Of a stretch of 13,821 nt of DNA, positions 1 through 7,221 are shown piece by piece; within the stretch, counting starts at the first letter, position 1; every line of letters begins with the position of its first letter. Under the pieces are notes generated by a model. It made no database searches. It saw only the letters and a list, made by a program, of their open reading frames with translations, and was not told the origin of the DNA. Origin of the DNA: Lachnospiraceae bacterium (GTDB lineage: Bacteria; Bacillota; Clostridia; Lachnospirales; Lachnospiraceae); contig CAADSM010000166.1 in NCBI GenBank assembly GCA_900751785.1, forward strand, positions 1-13,821. The letters run 5' to 3'. Both the position numbers and the translations under genes were made by a program.

Positions 1-12
1 AACCGCAGAAGG

Positions 13-49
13 AAAAAGCGGCCGTACAAGACGGCCGCCTTTATCTTTT
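13..49. terminator. Bidirectional intrinsic terminator
   Basis: An 8-bp GC-rich stem (18-25 with 31-38, loop 26-30) is flanked by five A on the left and a T-rich tract (40-49) on the right. It can therefore terminate the minus-strand small RNA and also any plus-strand gene lying left of the window. Confidence 0.85.
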
Positions 50-244
50 GTAGTTCCCCAAAATGCCGGTCCTGTATTTTGACTCCTAGCCACAGCTAGG
101 TGGGCAACCGCATCTGCTTTTCTGTCTTCCACTGCTAGTCGGAGGCCTGACATATTACAGAAATATAAGAATCCCGTTTAAAGTAATGTAGGTTCAAAAT
201 AACAGGGTTATCGCACATTCCAGGTTTCTGTTTCCTATCAACCT
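14..244 (-). ncRNA. ssrS: Small structured RNA, probable 6S RNA
   Basis: No protein gene fits here, but the minus strand has a full RNA transcription unit: a consensus promoter at 251-279, a predicted start near 244 and an intrinsic terminator at 13-38. The transcript folds into a long rod. Positions 216-224 pair with 57-65 (9 bp with wobbles), and 194-206 pair with 71-82 (12 bp, one bulge). Beyond these lies a large open bubble whose 3' side holds a small hairpin (85-90 with 95-100), and then an apical stem (157-163 with 119-125). Closing stem, central bubble and apical stem is the 6S RNA architecture, which mimics an open promoter and binds sigma-A RNA polymerase. The RNA segment UAUUUUGAACCUAC (complement of 188-201) resembles, from memory, the B. 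subtilis 6S-1 pRNA template AGUUUUGACCGAAC and sits at the same place in the fold. The ncRNA call is firm. The 6S identity is inference; the raiA ncRNA is an alternative. Confidence 0.75.
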
Positions 245-250
245 AGAAGT

Positions 251-279
251 ATTATACTCCAATCGCATGGATTTTACAA
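251..279 (-). promoter_or_regulatory. Sigma-A promoter of the small RNA
   Basis: On the minus strand TTGTAA (274-279) is followed by a 17-bp spacer and a perfect TATAAT (251-256). Transcription would start near 244, at the foot of the long-range stem of the small RNA. Start and spacing are predicted from consensus only. Confidence 0.85.
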
Positions 280-308
280 CTGATTCTTTTTTCCATAAAT
301 ACGAATGC

Positions 309-402
309 GCAGCAGATGCTGCAGATTCACAGCTGTCTGCTGCTCCATTCCCCTGAAATGCGCTGTGATCCGCAGCTGAATTTGAAGTGGACCGTGCATT
401 TC
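309..402. other. Structured intergenic region before the flavodoxin gene
   Basis: Two inverted repeats lie between the small-RNA promoter and the flavodoxin-ferredoxin gene. The first pairs GCAGCAGA (309-316) with TCTGCTGC (336-343), with an inner GCTG/CAGC pair. The second pairs GAAATGC (355-361) with GCATTTC (396-402), again with an inner GCTG/CAGC pair. Neither is followed by a T-tract, so they do not look like terminators. No known riboswitch signature was recognised. They could be a 5' leader if the promoter lies upstream, or DNA sites for a regulator. Confidence 0.4.
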
Positions 403-474
403 ATTGCCTGATATGGTATAGTTACATTATAGCATGCGCAGATGCTGATTTTACATACGAAGGAGTTTTGCTTT

Positions 475-1257
475 ATGAAAATGAATGAATTAAAACTTGT
501 ATACTTCAGTCCAACCGGGACAACAAGGAAGGTCATCATGGAAGCGGCGCGCAGCATTGACCTGAAGTCCACTTCCTTTGATTTTTCAGTCTATAAAGAG
601 AAGAAGCCTGTTCTCAAGTTTGCAGAAAATGACTTTGTCCTTTTCGGAATGCCCGTCTACTATGGCCGTGTTCCCGCCCTCTTCACGGAATATCTCGCAA
701 ATGTGACAGGAAACGGAACACCTGCCGCCCTGATCGCCACATACGGATGCCGCGAGTACGAAGATGCGCTCCTCGAGCTGAAGGATATCGTGGAGAAGAA
801 CGGATTCAAGGTGATCGGTGCTGCGGCATTCCCCACTGAGCACTCCCTCGTGGAGACTGTCGGTGCCAGACGCCCGAACAAGGCAGATATGAAGGTGATC
901 TCAGAATATGGAGTCGACTTGAACCGCCGCATCAAAAAATCTGACAGCTTCGAAAGCTTTGACATCAAGGTTCCCGGGAACTCGCCTTACCGAAAATACG
1001 GCAAAACCGCGCTTTTCCCGAAAGCCGATGTCAGTCTGTGTACAGAGTGCAAGGCATGCGCAAAAGTCTGTCCGGCTGGAGCGATCTCCATAAAAGATCC
1101 CAAGAAGACCGACAAGAAAAAATGTATCGGCTGCCTGAAATGTATCCGGATCTGCAGACAGAATGCAAGATCTGTCAGCTCCATCAAGATGAACATGCTT
1201 TCCGGCAGGCTCACGAAAGTCTGTCAGAGTGACAAAAAGGCAGATATCTTTTTATAA
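475..1257 (+). CDS. Flavodoxin/ferredoxin fusion, EFR1-type iron-sulfur flavoprotein
   Basis: The 260-residue protein starts with a flavodoxin-like domain carrying the FMN phosphate-binding loop SPTGTTR (residues 12-18). It ends with a bacterial 2x[4Fe-4S] ferredoxin domain: C189-x2-C192-x2-C195-x3-C199-P and C217-x2-C220-x2-C223-x3-C227. This matches the family annotated as EFR1-type ferredoxin, presumed cytoplasmic electron carriers or small oxidoreductases; the physiological partner is unknown. The ATG at 475 is preferred over an in-frame ATG at 442 because AGGAG (461-465) lies 9 bases before it and inside the longer reading frame. No signal peptide or membrane segment is visible. The gene stands alone between the small RNA and convergent pckA and shares their terminator. 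No convincing promoter was found; TATAGT at 417-422 is only a weak -10 candidate. Domain call secure, function unknown. Confidence 0.9.
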   Translation: MKMNELKLVYFSPTGTTRKVIMEAARSIDLKSTSFDFSVYKEKKPVLKFAENDFVLFGMPVYYGRVPALFTEYLANVTGNGTPAALIATYGCREYEDALLELKDIVEKNGFKVIGAAAFPTEHSLVETVGARRPNKADMKVISEYGVDLNRRIKKSDSFESFDIKVPGNSPYRKYGKTALFPKADVSLCTECKACAKVCPAGAISIKDPKKTDKKKCIGCLKCIRICRQNARSVSSIKMNMLSGRLTKVCQSDKKADIFL

Positions 1258-1286
1258 GAGTTATAAGAGCTTTTCTCTTCACGATA

Positions 1287-1324
1287 AAGACGCCGCAGAA
1301 GCATCACTGCTCCTGCGGCGTCTT
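1287..1324. terminator. Bidirectional terminator shared by convergent genes
   Basis: A perfect 12-bp inverted repeat (1287-1298 with 1313-1324, 14-base loop) lies between the stop of the flavodoxin-ferredoxin gene and the stop of pckA. It is GC-rich inside with AA/TT at the base and moderately T-rich sequence on both sides, so it can end transcription from both genes. Confidence 0.8.
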
Positions 1325-1338
1325 GTATTGTCTGATCC

Positions 1339-2943
1339 TTATTCCTGCGGACCTGCAGCAACCAGGGCTTTTCCAAGCTCGTTGCTCTCGTATTTCTTAA
1401 AGTTCTTGATGAATCTTGCAGCAAGATCTTTTGCTTTCTCTTCCCACTCGGAAGCATCTGCATAAGTATCTCTCGGGTCAAGGATTGCCGGATCAACTCC
1501 CGGAAGCTCTGTCGGAACTTCGAAGTTGAAGTGCGGGATCGTCTTTGTCGGTGCGTTCAGGATTGAACCGTCAAGGATCGCATCGATGATACCACGTGTA
1601 TCTTTGATGGAGATACGTTTTCCAGTTCCATTCCATCCTGTGTTAACGAGGTAAGCCTTTGCTCCACTCTCTTTCATTCTCTTAACAAGCTCTTCTGCAT
1701 ATTTTGTCGGATGCAGCTCAAGGAATGCCTGTCCGAAGCATGCGGAGAATGTCGGTGTCGGCTCTGTGATGCCGCGCTCTGTTCCTGCAAGTTTTGCTGT
1801 GAATCCTGACAGGAAGTAGTACTCTGTCTGCTCAGGTGTCAGAACAGATACCGGAGGAAGTACTCCGAATGCATCTGCTGACAGGAAGATCACGTTCTTC
1901 GCTGCCGGAGCTGCAGATACCGGACGAACGATCTTCTCGATGTGGTCGATCGGGTAGGATACACGTGTATTCTCTGTCACGCTCTTATCAGCGAAATCGA
2001 TCTTTCCGTTTTCATCCAGTGTAACGTTCTCAAGAAGAGCGTTGCGCTTGATCGCATTGTAGATGTCCGGCTCAGACTCTTTGTCAAGGTCGATAACCTT
2101 AGCGTAGCATCCACCCTCGAAGTTGAATACTCCGTTGTCATCCCAGCCGTGCTCATCATCACCGATGAGAAGTCTCTTCGGATCTGTGGAAAGTGTTGTC
2201 TTACCTGTTCCGGAAAGTCCGAAGAAGATAGCTGTGTTCTCGCCGTTCATATCTGTATTGGCTGAGCAGTGCATGGAAGCGATTCCCTTCAGCGGCAGAT
2301 AGTAGTTCATCATAGAGAACATACCTTTCTTCATCTCTCCGCCGTACCATGTATTCACGATAACCTGCTCGCGGCTTGTGATGTTGAACATAACAGCTGT
2401 CTCAGAGCCCAGCCCCAGTTCTTTATAGTTCTCTACCTTAGCCTTGGAAGCGTTGTAAACAACGAAATCCGGCTCGAAGTTCTCCAGCTCTTCTGCTGTC
2501 GGCTGGATGAACATGTTCGTAACAAAGTGAGCCTGCCATGCAACCTCTACGATGAAGCGGATCGCCATACGTGTATCTTTGTTAGCTCCGCAGAATGCAT
2601 CTACAACAAACAGTCTCTTGTTGGAGAGCTCTTTCTTAGCGATCTCTTTTACTGCATCCCAAGCTTCCTGGCTTGCCGGGTGGTTATCATTCTTGTACTC
2701 GTCAGATGTCCACCATACAGTGTCTTTGGAGTTCTCATCCATTACAATGTATTTGTCTTTCGGGGAACGGCCTGTGTAGATACCAGTCATAACATTGACT
2801 GCTCCAAGCTCGCTGACCTGTCCTTTGTCATATCCTTCAAGATTCGGATTTGTCTCTTCCTCGAAAAGCATCTCGTAAGAAGGATTGTGGACGATTTCTG
2901 TAGTTCCCGTAATACCATACTGAGTTAAATCAATATTTGCCAT
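1339..2943 (-). CDS. pckA: Phosphoenolpyruvate carboxykinase (ATP)
   Basis: This cytoplasmic enzyme interconverts oxaloacetate + ATP with PEP + CO2 + ADP. It works in gluconeogenesis or, in many anaerobes, in the CO2-fixing direction toward C4 acids. The 534-residue length is typical of the ATP-type family. Visible hallmarks are TGRSPKDK near residue 57, the metal-ligand region YGGEMKKG around 200-207, the P-loop [11 protein letters not shown] (242-252, K248) and the kinase-2 motif GDDEHGWDD (261-269). The start is the ATG at 2943, 11 bases after AGAGG (2955-2959). The gene is monocistronic, with a strong promoter at 3014-3042, a leader of about 64 bases holding a 7-bp palindrome (2979-3004), and a terminator at 1287-1324. 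A 219-residue open frame on the opposite strand is a codon-bias shadow. Confidence 0.98.
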   Translation of the reverse strand: MANIDLTQYGITGTTEIVHNPSYEMLFEEETNPNLEGYDKGQVSELGAVNVMTGIYTGRSPKDKYIVMDENSKDTVWWTSDEYKNDNHPASQEAWDAVKEIAKKELSNKRLFVVDAFCGANKDTRMAIRFIVEVAWQAHFVTNMFIQPTAEELENFEPDFVVYNASKAKVENYKELGLGSETAVMFNITSREQVIVNTWYGGEMKKGMFSMMNYYLPLKGIASMHCSANTDMNGENTAIFFGLSGTGKTTLSTDPKRLLIGDDEHGWDDNGVFNFEGGCYAKVIDLDKESEPDIYNAIKRNALLENVTLDENGKIDFADKSVTENTRVSYPIDHIEKIVRPVSAAPAAKNVIFLSADAFGVLPPVSVLTPEQTEYYFLSGFTAKLAGTERGITEPTPTFSACFGQAFLELHPTKYAEELVKRMKESGAKAYLVNTGWNGTGKRISIKDTRGIIDAILDGSILNAPTKTIPHFNFEVPTELPGVDPAILDPRDTYADASEWEEKAKDLAARFIKNFKKYESNELGKALVAAGPQE

Positions 2944-2978
2944 ACTACGCTCAACCTCTTTCTTTCTCTAAGTATATT

Positions 2979-3004
2979 TTGGAGATCAGTGTCATACTCT
3001 CCAA
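2979..3004 (-). promoter_or_regulatory. Palindrome in the pckA leader
   Basis: TTGGAGA (2979-2985) and TCTCCAA (2998-3004) form a perfect 7-bp inverted repeat with a 12-bp spacer, just downstream of the predicted pckA start site near 3007. It may be a repressor operator or a 5' mRNA hairpin. It does not match the Rex operator as I know it, and no regulator is assigned. Confidence 0.45.
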
Positions 3005-3013
3005 TGTGTTCCC

Positions 3014-3042
3014 ATTATACCGAAAATCAAAAAAAAAATCAA
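3014..3042 (-). promoter_or_regulatory. pckA promoter
   Basis: On the minus strand TTGATT (3037-3042) is followed by exactly 17 bp and then TATAAT (3014-3019). The spacer begins with a T-tract. The predicted start lies near 3007, giving a 5' leader of about 64 bases before the pckA ATG. Confidence 0.8.
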
Positions 3043-3130
3043 CCTGAATTTTTTATGCATTTTGAAAGAATTTTTTGACCTATATTCATTTTTCTTCGTT
3101 CATTCTCGTAAAAATCGCTTGATACGCGTC

Positions 3131-3166
3131 AAAAAATGCAGGATTTTAATTCAAATCCTGCATTTT
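3131..3166 (-). terminator. Terminator of the thrC-cdd unit
   Basis: A perfect 14-bp inverted repeat (3133-3146 with 3153-3166, 6-base loop) is followed on the minus strand by a run of T. It lies about 115 bases past the cdd stop and upstream of the pckA promoter, separating the two units. With the pckA promoter it accounts for the 338-base stretch without a gene between 2944 and 3281. Confidence 0.85.
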
Positions 3167-3281
3167 ACTTGCTTTTATCAAAAATTAGTCAATTTTTTAT
3201 CAATCTTATGGTTATTTTTTCACCCTATCCTGCAGGACGCTGCACTCTTCCGGGATAAAAGAGACATCCCATTCCGCTGCC

Positions 3282-3689
3282 TCAGAACATCTCCGGCAGA
3301 AGCTCCGCCAGCGTGAATACCTTGTACTCCTCCGGCGTTTTTCCGCAGATGATCTGAAATGCATCCGGGTCGCAGAACTCCGCCATCACCTGCCGGCACA
3401 CGCCGCAGGGATAACACCAGACAGTCTCATCCGCTCCACCCACGATGGCGACCGCGTCAAAGCTGCGTTTTCCCTCGGACACTGCCTTGAAGATCGCAGT
3501 CCTCTCAGCACAGTTGGTCGGACCGTATGCCCGGTTCTCAATATTGCAGCCGGTATAGACTGTCCCGTCACTGCAGAGAAGCGCCGCGCCCACACGAAAA
3601 TGTGAATACGGGCTGTAGGAATATTCCCTTGCCGCAGCAGCCGCCTCGATCAGCCTGCTGTATTCTGTCTCTGTATAAGTATCCGCCAT
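3282..3689 (-). CDS. cdd: Cytidine deaminase
   Basis: This small zinc enzyme deaminates cytidine and deoxycytidine to uridine and deoxyuridine in pyrimidine salvage. The 135-residue length fits the homotetrameric short form. The zinc site is plain: C60-A-E62 within NCAERTA gives one Cys ligand and the catalytic Glu, and PCGVC (C95, C98) gives the other two Cys ligands. CNIEN (48-52) is the usual substrate-binding stretch. The ATG at 3689 is chosen because AAGGAG lies 6 bases before it; a longer in-frame start at 3731 has no such site. The gene follows thrC by 45 bases in the same direction with no terminator between, so it is probably cotranscribed with it. The pairing with thrC has no obvious metabolic logic. 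Confidence 0.96.
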   Translation of the reverse strand: MADTYTETEYSRLIEAAAAAREYSYSPYSHFRVGAALLCSDGTVYTGCNIENRAYGPTNCAERTAIFKAVSEGKRSFDAVAIVGGADETVWCYPCGVCRQVMAEFCDPDAFQIICGKTPEEYKVFTLAELLPEMF

Positions 3690-3734
3690 TTTCTTCTCCT
3701 TTATACTCCGATACATATGCCCCGCTGACATCCT

Positions 3735-5222
3735 CTATACTCCGAGGATCTCCTTCACGGTATCCTTCATCCTGTCTGCATCGCACTCAAGACTGTGTCT
3801 GATCTCTGCGCTGCGGATCTCCTCGATGGCGTTCGGGATCGGTGTGCCTGACACTTTGTACAGTTCATCGATCAGTTCGAACTCATCAACAGAAGCATAC
3901 TTCTCGTCGATAGCGCTCATCACGCTGTGGATGAATTTGTACGGGCTCGCGGTAGAAGCGATAAGGCACTTCTTCCCATCCCCGCTGTCTCTCCTGTATT
4001 TAGCACATACGCTGGCAGCCACCGCCGTGTGGGTATCCATCACATAGCCGGTGCGCTCATATGTGTGCCGGATCGTCTCGCCAGTCTCTTCTTCTGTAGC
4101 ATAGCCGCCTTCAAAATCCGCCAGCTTCTCTTTCATCTCCGGCGTGATCTCATAGCTCCCCTTCTCCCTGAGCTGAGCCATGAGCTCTGCATTTTTCTCC
4201 GCGTCCTGTCCAGCGATCGTATAGATCAGCCTCTCCAGATTGCTGGAGATCAGGATGTCCATGGACGGGGAAGATGTAAGGATAAACTCTCTGTTCCTGT
4301 CATATACGCCTGTCCTGAAGAAATCAAACAGAACTTTATTTTCATTTGAGGCACAGATCAATTTTGCGATCGGCACTCCCATCTGCTTTGCATAATATGC
4401 CGCAAGGATATTTCCGAAATTTCCTGTCGGAACAGTCACATTGATTTCTTCCCCTGCTGCGATCTCCTCGTTCTGGAGCAGCTTTGCATAGGCATATACG
4501 TAGTACACGACCTGTGGGACAAGGCGCCCGATGTTGATCGAATTAGCGGAAGAGAACTGATAGCCCGCATCTGCCAGCTCTTTCTCCAGCTCCCTGTCCT
4601 CGAACAGCGCTTTTACGCCGCTCTGCGCATTGTCAAAATTCCCGTGGATCGCCACAACAGAGGTGTTTTCTCCCTTCTGGGTCACCATCTGGAGCTCCTG
4701 CACGCGGCTGACCCCGCCCTTCGGATAGAACACGATGATCTTTGTCCCCGGCACGTCAGCGAAGCCAGCAAGGGCCGCCTTGCCCGTGTCGCCGGAGGTT
4801 GCCGTGAGGATGACGATATCGTTTTTGACATTGTTCTTCTTAGCCGCGGTCGTGAGCAGATGCGGCAGGATAGAAAGCGCCATGTCCTTGAATGCGATCG
4901 TCGCTCCGTGGAACAGCTCAAGATGATATACATCTCCGACCTTGACAAGCGGCGCGATCACCTCTGTGTCGAACTTGGAATCATACGCGCTGTCAATACA
5001 GCGCTTTAACTCTTCTTCCGTAAAATCTGTCAGGAACTGCTTCATCACCGCGTATGCTGTCTCCTGATAGGTCATGTCCTTCAGGTCATCCATCGTGACA
5101 TCCAGCTTCGGGATGAACTCTGGAACGAACAGTCCTCCATCCTCTGCCAGCCCTTTCAGGATTGCCTCGGATGCTGTGACCTTCCTTTCATTGTTGCGTG
5201 TACTTTTGTATAATAGATTCAT
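3735..5222 (-). CDS. thrC: Threonine synthase
   Basis: This PLP enzyme converts O-phosphohomoserine to threonine, the last step of the pathway that starts from aspartate semialdehyde. The protein has 495 residues, which fits the longer E. coli/yeast-like class. It starts with the N-terminal signature LLYKSTRNN, continues with LAEDGGLFVPEF (25-36), and carries the cofactor lysine K112 in HGATIAFKDMA. TATSGDTGKAA provides the phosphate-binding loop. The ATG at 5222 is favoured over the upstream in-frame start at 5348 because AGAGGAC precedes it and the extra 42 residues read through the promoter. A sigma-A-like promoter lies at 5263-5292. No T-box or threonine leader peptide is visible in the short 5' region. 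asd, which makes its upstream precursor, lies 3.4 kb away in another unit. Confidence 0.97.
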   Translation of the reverse strand: MNLLYKSTRNNERKVTASEAILKGLAEDGGLFVPEFIPKLDVTMDDLKDMTYQETAYAVMKQFLTDFTEEELKRCIDSAYDSKFDTEVIAPLVKVGDVYHLELFHGATIAFKDMALSILPHLLTTAAKKNNVKNDIVILTATSGDTGKAALAGFADVPGTKIIVFYPKGGVSRVQELQMVTQKGENTSVVAIHGNFDNAQSGVKALFEDRELEKELADAGYQFSSANSINIGRLVPQVVYYVYAYAKLLQNEEIAAGEEINVTVPTGNFGNILAAYYAKQMGVPIAKLICASNENKVLFDFFRTGVYDRNREFILTSSPSMDILISSNLERLIYTIAGQDAEKNAELMAQLREKGSYEITPEMKEKLADFEGGYATEEETGETIRHTYERTGYVMDTHTAVAASVCAKYRRDSGDGKKCLIASTASPYKFIHSVMSAIDEKYASVDEFELIDELYKVSGTPIPNAIEEIRSAEIRHSLECDADRMKDTVKEILGV

Positions 5223-5262
5223 TTTTCTGTCCTCTTTTTCTTTTAACGGTTTACTGTCCTGA

Positions 5263-5292
5263 ATTATAACATAGTTCATATGACCGGCGCAA
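5263..5292 (-). promoter_or_regulatory. thrC promoter
   Basis: On the minus strand TTGCGC (5287-5292), an 18-bp spacer and TATAAT (5263-5268) precede thrC by about 40 bases. The -35 box overlaps a 5-bp inverted repeat, CCGGC/GCCGG (5284-5288 and 5293-5297), which could be an operator. It is not followed by a T-tract, so it is a poor terminator for nhaC. Confidence 0.6.
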
Positions 5293-5307
5293 GCCGGGAG
5301 TATCCTT

Positions 5308-6627
5308 TCAGAAAGCGTCTTGCGTAGTCTTCTTCTCTCTGCGCGCATTCTTTCCGAAGAAGATGGAGATGAATCCGCACACTGCCATCAGGATCGGATA
5401 GATCAGATACGGGATGATGGCAAAAGGCGTCAGCCCTGTAAGCGTCGCCGCCGAGAGAAGCTGGGCCCCGTACGGGATCAGCCCCTGTCCCACGGAAGCA
5501 TAGATATCCAGCATGGAGGCGGAACGCTTGGGATCCACTCCGTATTCATCGCTGATCTCCTTGGCGATCGGTCCTGCCATGACGATCGCGACCGTATTGT
5601 TAGCCGTACAGAGATCTACGAACAGCGTCAGCAGGGCAATTCCCGCCTCTGCCCCTTTCCGTCCCTTGATCCTGCTGCGGATCAGGTTCAGGATGAACTG
5701 GATTCCTCCGTACTCCTTCACAAGGGAGACAATGCATGCCACAATGATCGAGATGACTGTGATATCGTACATAGATGTCACTCCGTCTCCCACCACGGTA
5801 AACATTTCCGAAACCGCGATATTTCCCCCCACTACTCCGACGATCAGTGAGATGACGATCCCGCCGATCAGGACGAGGAAAACATTGATCCCGATCAGCG
5901 CCCCCGCAAGGACAACGAGATAGGGAACCACTTCCCAGAGATTGTACTCCAGGTCAGCGCCCACCTCATAACTTGCGCCTCTTGTGATGAGCCAGAAAAA
6001 GACGATCGTAACGACTGCAGCCGGCAGGACAATGAAGAAATTCGACTTGAACTTATCCTTCATCTCACACCCCTGCGTCTTCACAGCCGCAATGGTCGTA
6101 TCCGATATCATCGACAGATTGTCCCCGAACATCGCGCCGCATACCACCGCCGCAATACAGACCGGGAGCAGGAATCCAGTCTTTTCACTCACCCCCGCCG
6201 CGATCGGCGCAAGAGCCGCTATGGTGCCCATGGATGTGCCCATAGAAACCGAGATGAAACACGCGATCACGAACAGTCCCGCCACGACAAAATGCGCCGG
6301 GATCAGCGACAGTCCAAGATTGACCGTGCTGTCCACGCCGCCGGCAGCGGTCACCGCGCCGGAGAATCCCCCCGCGCAGAGGAAGATCAGGCACATTGTG
6401 ATGATATTTTCCTCGCCGGCTCCTGCCGCGATCACTTTCATCTTCTCCACGAAGCTCAGCTTCGGATTCTGAAGGAACGCTGTGAACAGCGCGATCAGAA
6501 ACGCTACAATGGCAGGCATTGCATAAAAATCCTTAAAAATGATCCCCGCCCCCAGAAAGATCACCAGAAAAACACCGATGGGAATGAGCGCCCGGGCTTT
6601 CCCGTTTTTTTCTCTTTCCTTTTCCAT
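5308..6627 (-). CDS. Na+/H+ antiporter, NhaC family
   Basis: This is a polytopic membrane protein of 439 residues expected to exchange Na+ (or a coupled substrate such as malate and lactate in MleN-like relatives) for protons. It has about a dozen hydrophobic segments after a charged N-terminal tail (MEKEREKNGKA). NhaC-type signatures are GTSMGTIAALAPIA (130-143) and MFGDNLSMISDTT (166-178), plus a second-half repeat LCTANNTVAIVMAGPIA. The ATG at 6627 is chosen because GAGAGG lies 9 bases upstream; a longer frame from 6723 runs through the terminator of leuD and lacks an SD. The gene is monocistronic between the leuD terminator and the thrC promoter. The exact transported ions cannot be read from sequence. 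Confidence 0.9.
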   Translation of the reverse strand: MEKEREKNGKARALIPIGVFLVIFLGAGIIFKDFYAMPAIVAFLIALFTAFLQNPKLSFVEKMKVIAAGAGEENIITMCLIFLCAGGFSGAVTAAGGVDSTVNLGLSLIPAHFVVAGLFVIACFISVSMGTSMGTIAALAPIAAGVSEKTGFLLPVCIAAVVCGAMFGDNLSMISDTTIAAVKTQGCEMKDKFKSNFFIVLPAAVVTIVFFWLITRGASYEVGADLEYNLWEVVPYLVVLAGALIGINVFLVLIGGIVISLIVGVVGGNIAVSEMFTVVGDGVTSMYDITVISIIVACIVSLVKEYGGIQFILNLIRSRIKGRKGAEAGIALLTLFVDLCTANNTVAIVMAGPIAKEISDEYGVDPKRSASMLDIYASVGQGLIPYGAQLLSAATLTGLTPFAIIPYLIYPILMAVCGFISIFFGKNARREKKTTQDAF

Positions 6628-6649
6628 ACTCTTTTTCCTCTCATTTTTT

Positions 6650-6678
6650 ATTATACAGTAAAAGGGGATGCAAATCCG
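6650..6678 (-). promoter_or_regulatory. Probable nhaC promoter overlapping the leuD terminator
   Basis: A perfect TATAAT (6650-6655) lies 22 bases before the nhaC start codon, so the leader would be only about 16 bases. The -35 region (CGGATT, 6673-6678, 17-bp spacing) is poor and lies inside the leuD terminator hairpin. Confidence 0.4.
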
Positions 6679-6693
6679 CTTTGTCATCCCCTT
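6656..6693 (-). terminator. Terminator after leuD
   Basis: On the minus strand AAGGGGATG-A-CAAA pairs with TTTG-CATCCCCTT (6662-6674 with 6680-6693, one bulge, 5-base loop) and is followed by TTTTACTG. This is an intrinsic terminator about 37 bases past the leuD stop, ending the argH-asd-leuCD run. Confidence 0.8.
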
Positions 6694-6729
6694 ATATGGC
6701 AGCGCACCGCCTCGGCGCCGCATTCCTTT

Positions 6730-7221
6730 TTATTTTCTCTTGCTGTTCGTATAATTCACAAGCCCCCCTGCCGCGATCAGCTTCTGCATAAACTCCGGGA
6801 ACGGATGCCCCTGGAACTCCGTCCCTTTTGTACGGTTATAGATCTTGCCGCTGTCAAAATCCACTTCCACCTCGTCGCCTGCTTCGATTCCCTTTGCCGC
6901 CTCCGGGCATTCGATGATCGGCAGTCCGATGTTGATAGCATTGCGGTAGAATATCCTTGCAAATGTCTCGGCGATAATGCAGCTTACGCCCGCTGTCTTC
7001 AGGCAGAGCGGCGCGTGTTCCCTGGAAGAGCCGCAGCCAAAGTTCTTATTCGCCACGATCAAATCCCCCGGTTTCACGTTCTTGACGAAATCCGGATCAA
7101 TATCTGCCATCGCGTGGCTTGCAAGCTCCTGGGCGTCGAACGAGTTCAGGTATCTCGCCGGAATGATCACGTCTGTATCTACATTGTCTCCATATTTAAA
7201 AACATGTCCCTTCGCTCTCAT
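6730..7221 (-). CDS. leuD: 3-isopropylmalate dehydratase small subunit
   Basis: The 163-residue swivelling subunit pairs with LeuC to isomerise 2- to 3-isopropylmalate in leucine synthesis. It opens with the characteristic [15 protein letters not shown] (11-25) and carries the conserved [10 protein letters not shown] loop (62-71) that binds substrate. The Tyr-Leu in PARYL fits isopropylmalate rather than aconitate specificity by family rule. Its length is that of the compact bacterial/archaeal form, shorter than the roughly 200-residue E. coli type. Its ATG overlaps the leuC stop by four bases (ATGA), indicating translational coupling, and an AGGTGAGG SD sits within the end of leuC. A terminator follows. 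Homoaconitase or dimethylmalate dehydratase relatives look alike, so specificity is likely but not proven. Confidence 0.95.
   Translation of the reverse strand: MRAKGHVFKYGDNVDTDVIIPARYLNSFDAQELASHAMADIDPDFVKNVKPGDLIVANKNFGCGSSREHAPLCLKTAGVSCIIAETFARIFYRNAINIGLPIIECPEAAKGIEAGDEVEVDFDSGKIYNRTKGTEFQGHPFPEFMQKLIAAGGLVNYTNSKRK

Noticed and set aside
120..165. Resemblance of the small RNA to the SRP RNA core (GUCAGG ... AGCAG on the minus strand)
   Set aside because: The two motifs flank no UCC/GGA-type stem or GGAA tetraloop, and the stretch folds better as GUC-A-GG/CC-GAC. The outer architecture fits 6S RNA.
327..572. 81-residue minus-strand open frame
   Set aside because: No SD, it overlaps the start of the flavodoxin gene and its hairpins, and it has no recognisable motif.
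2269..2928. 219-residue plus-strand frame opposite pckA
   Set aside because: Antisense shadow of a highly conserved gene, without an SD or promoter.
5284..5297. CCGGC/GCCGG as a terminator for nhaC
   Set aside because: Short stem, no T-run, and it overlaps the thrC promoter.
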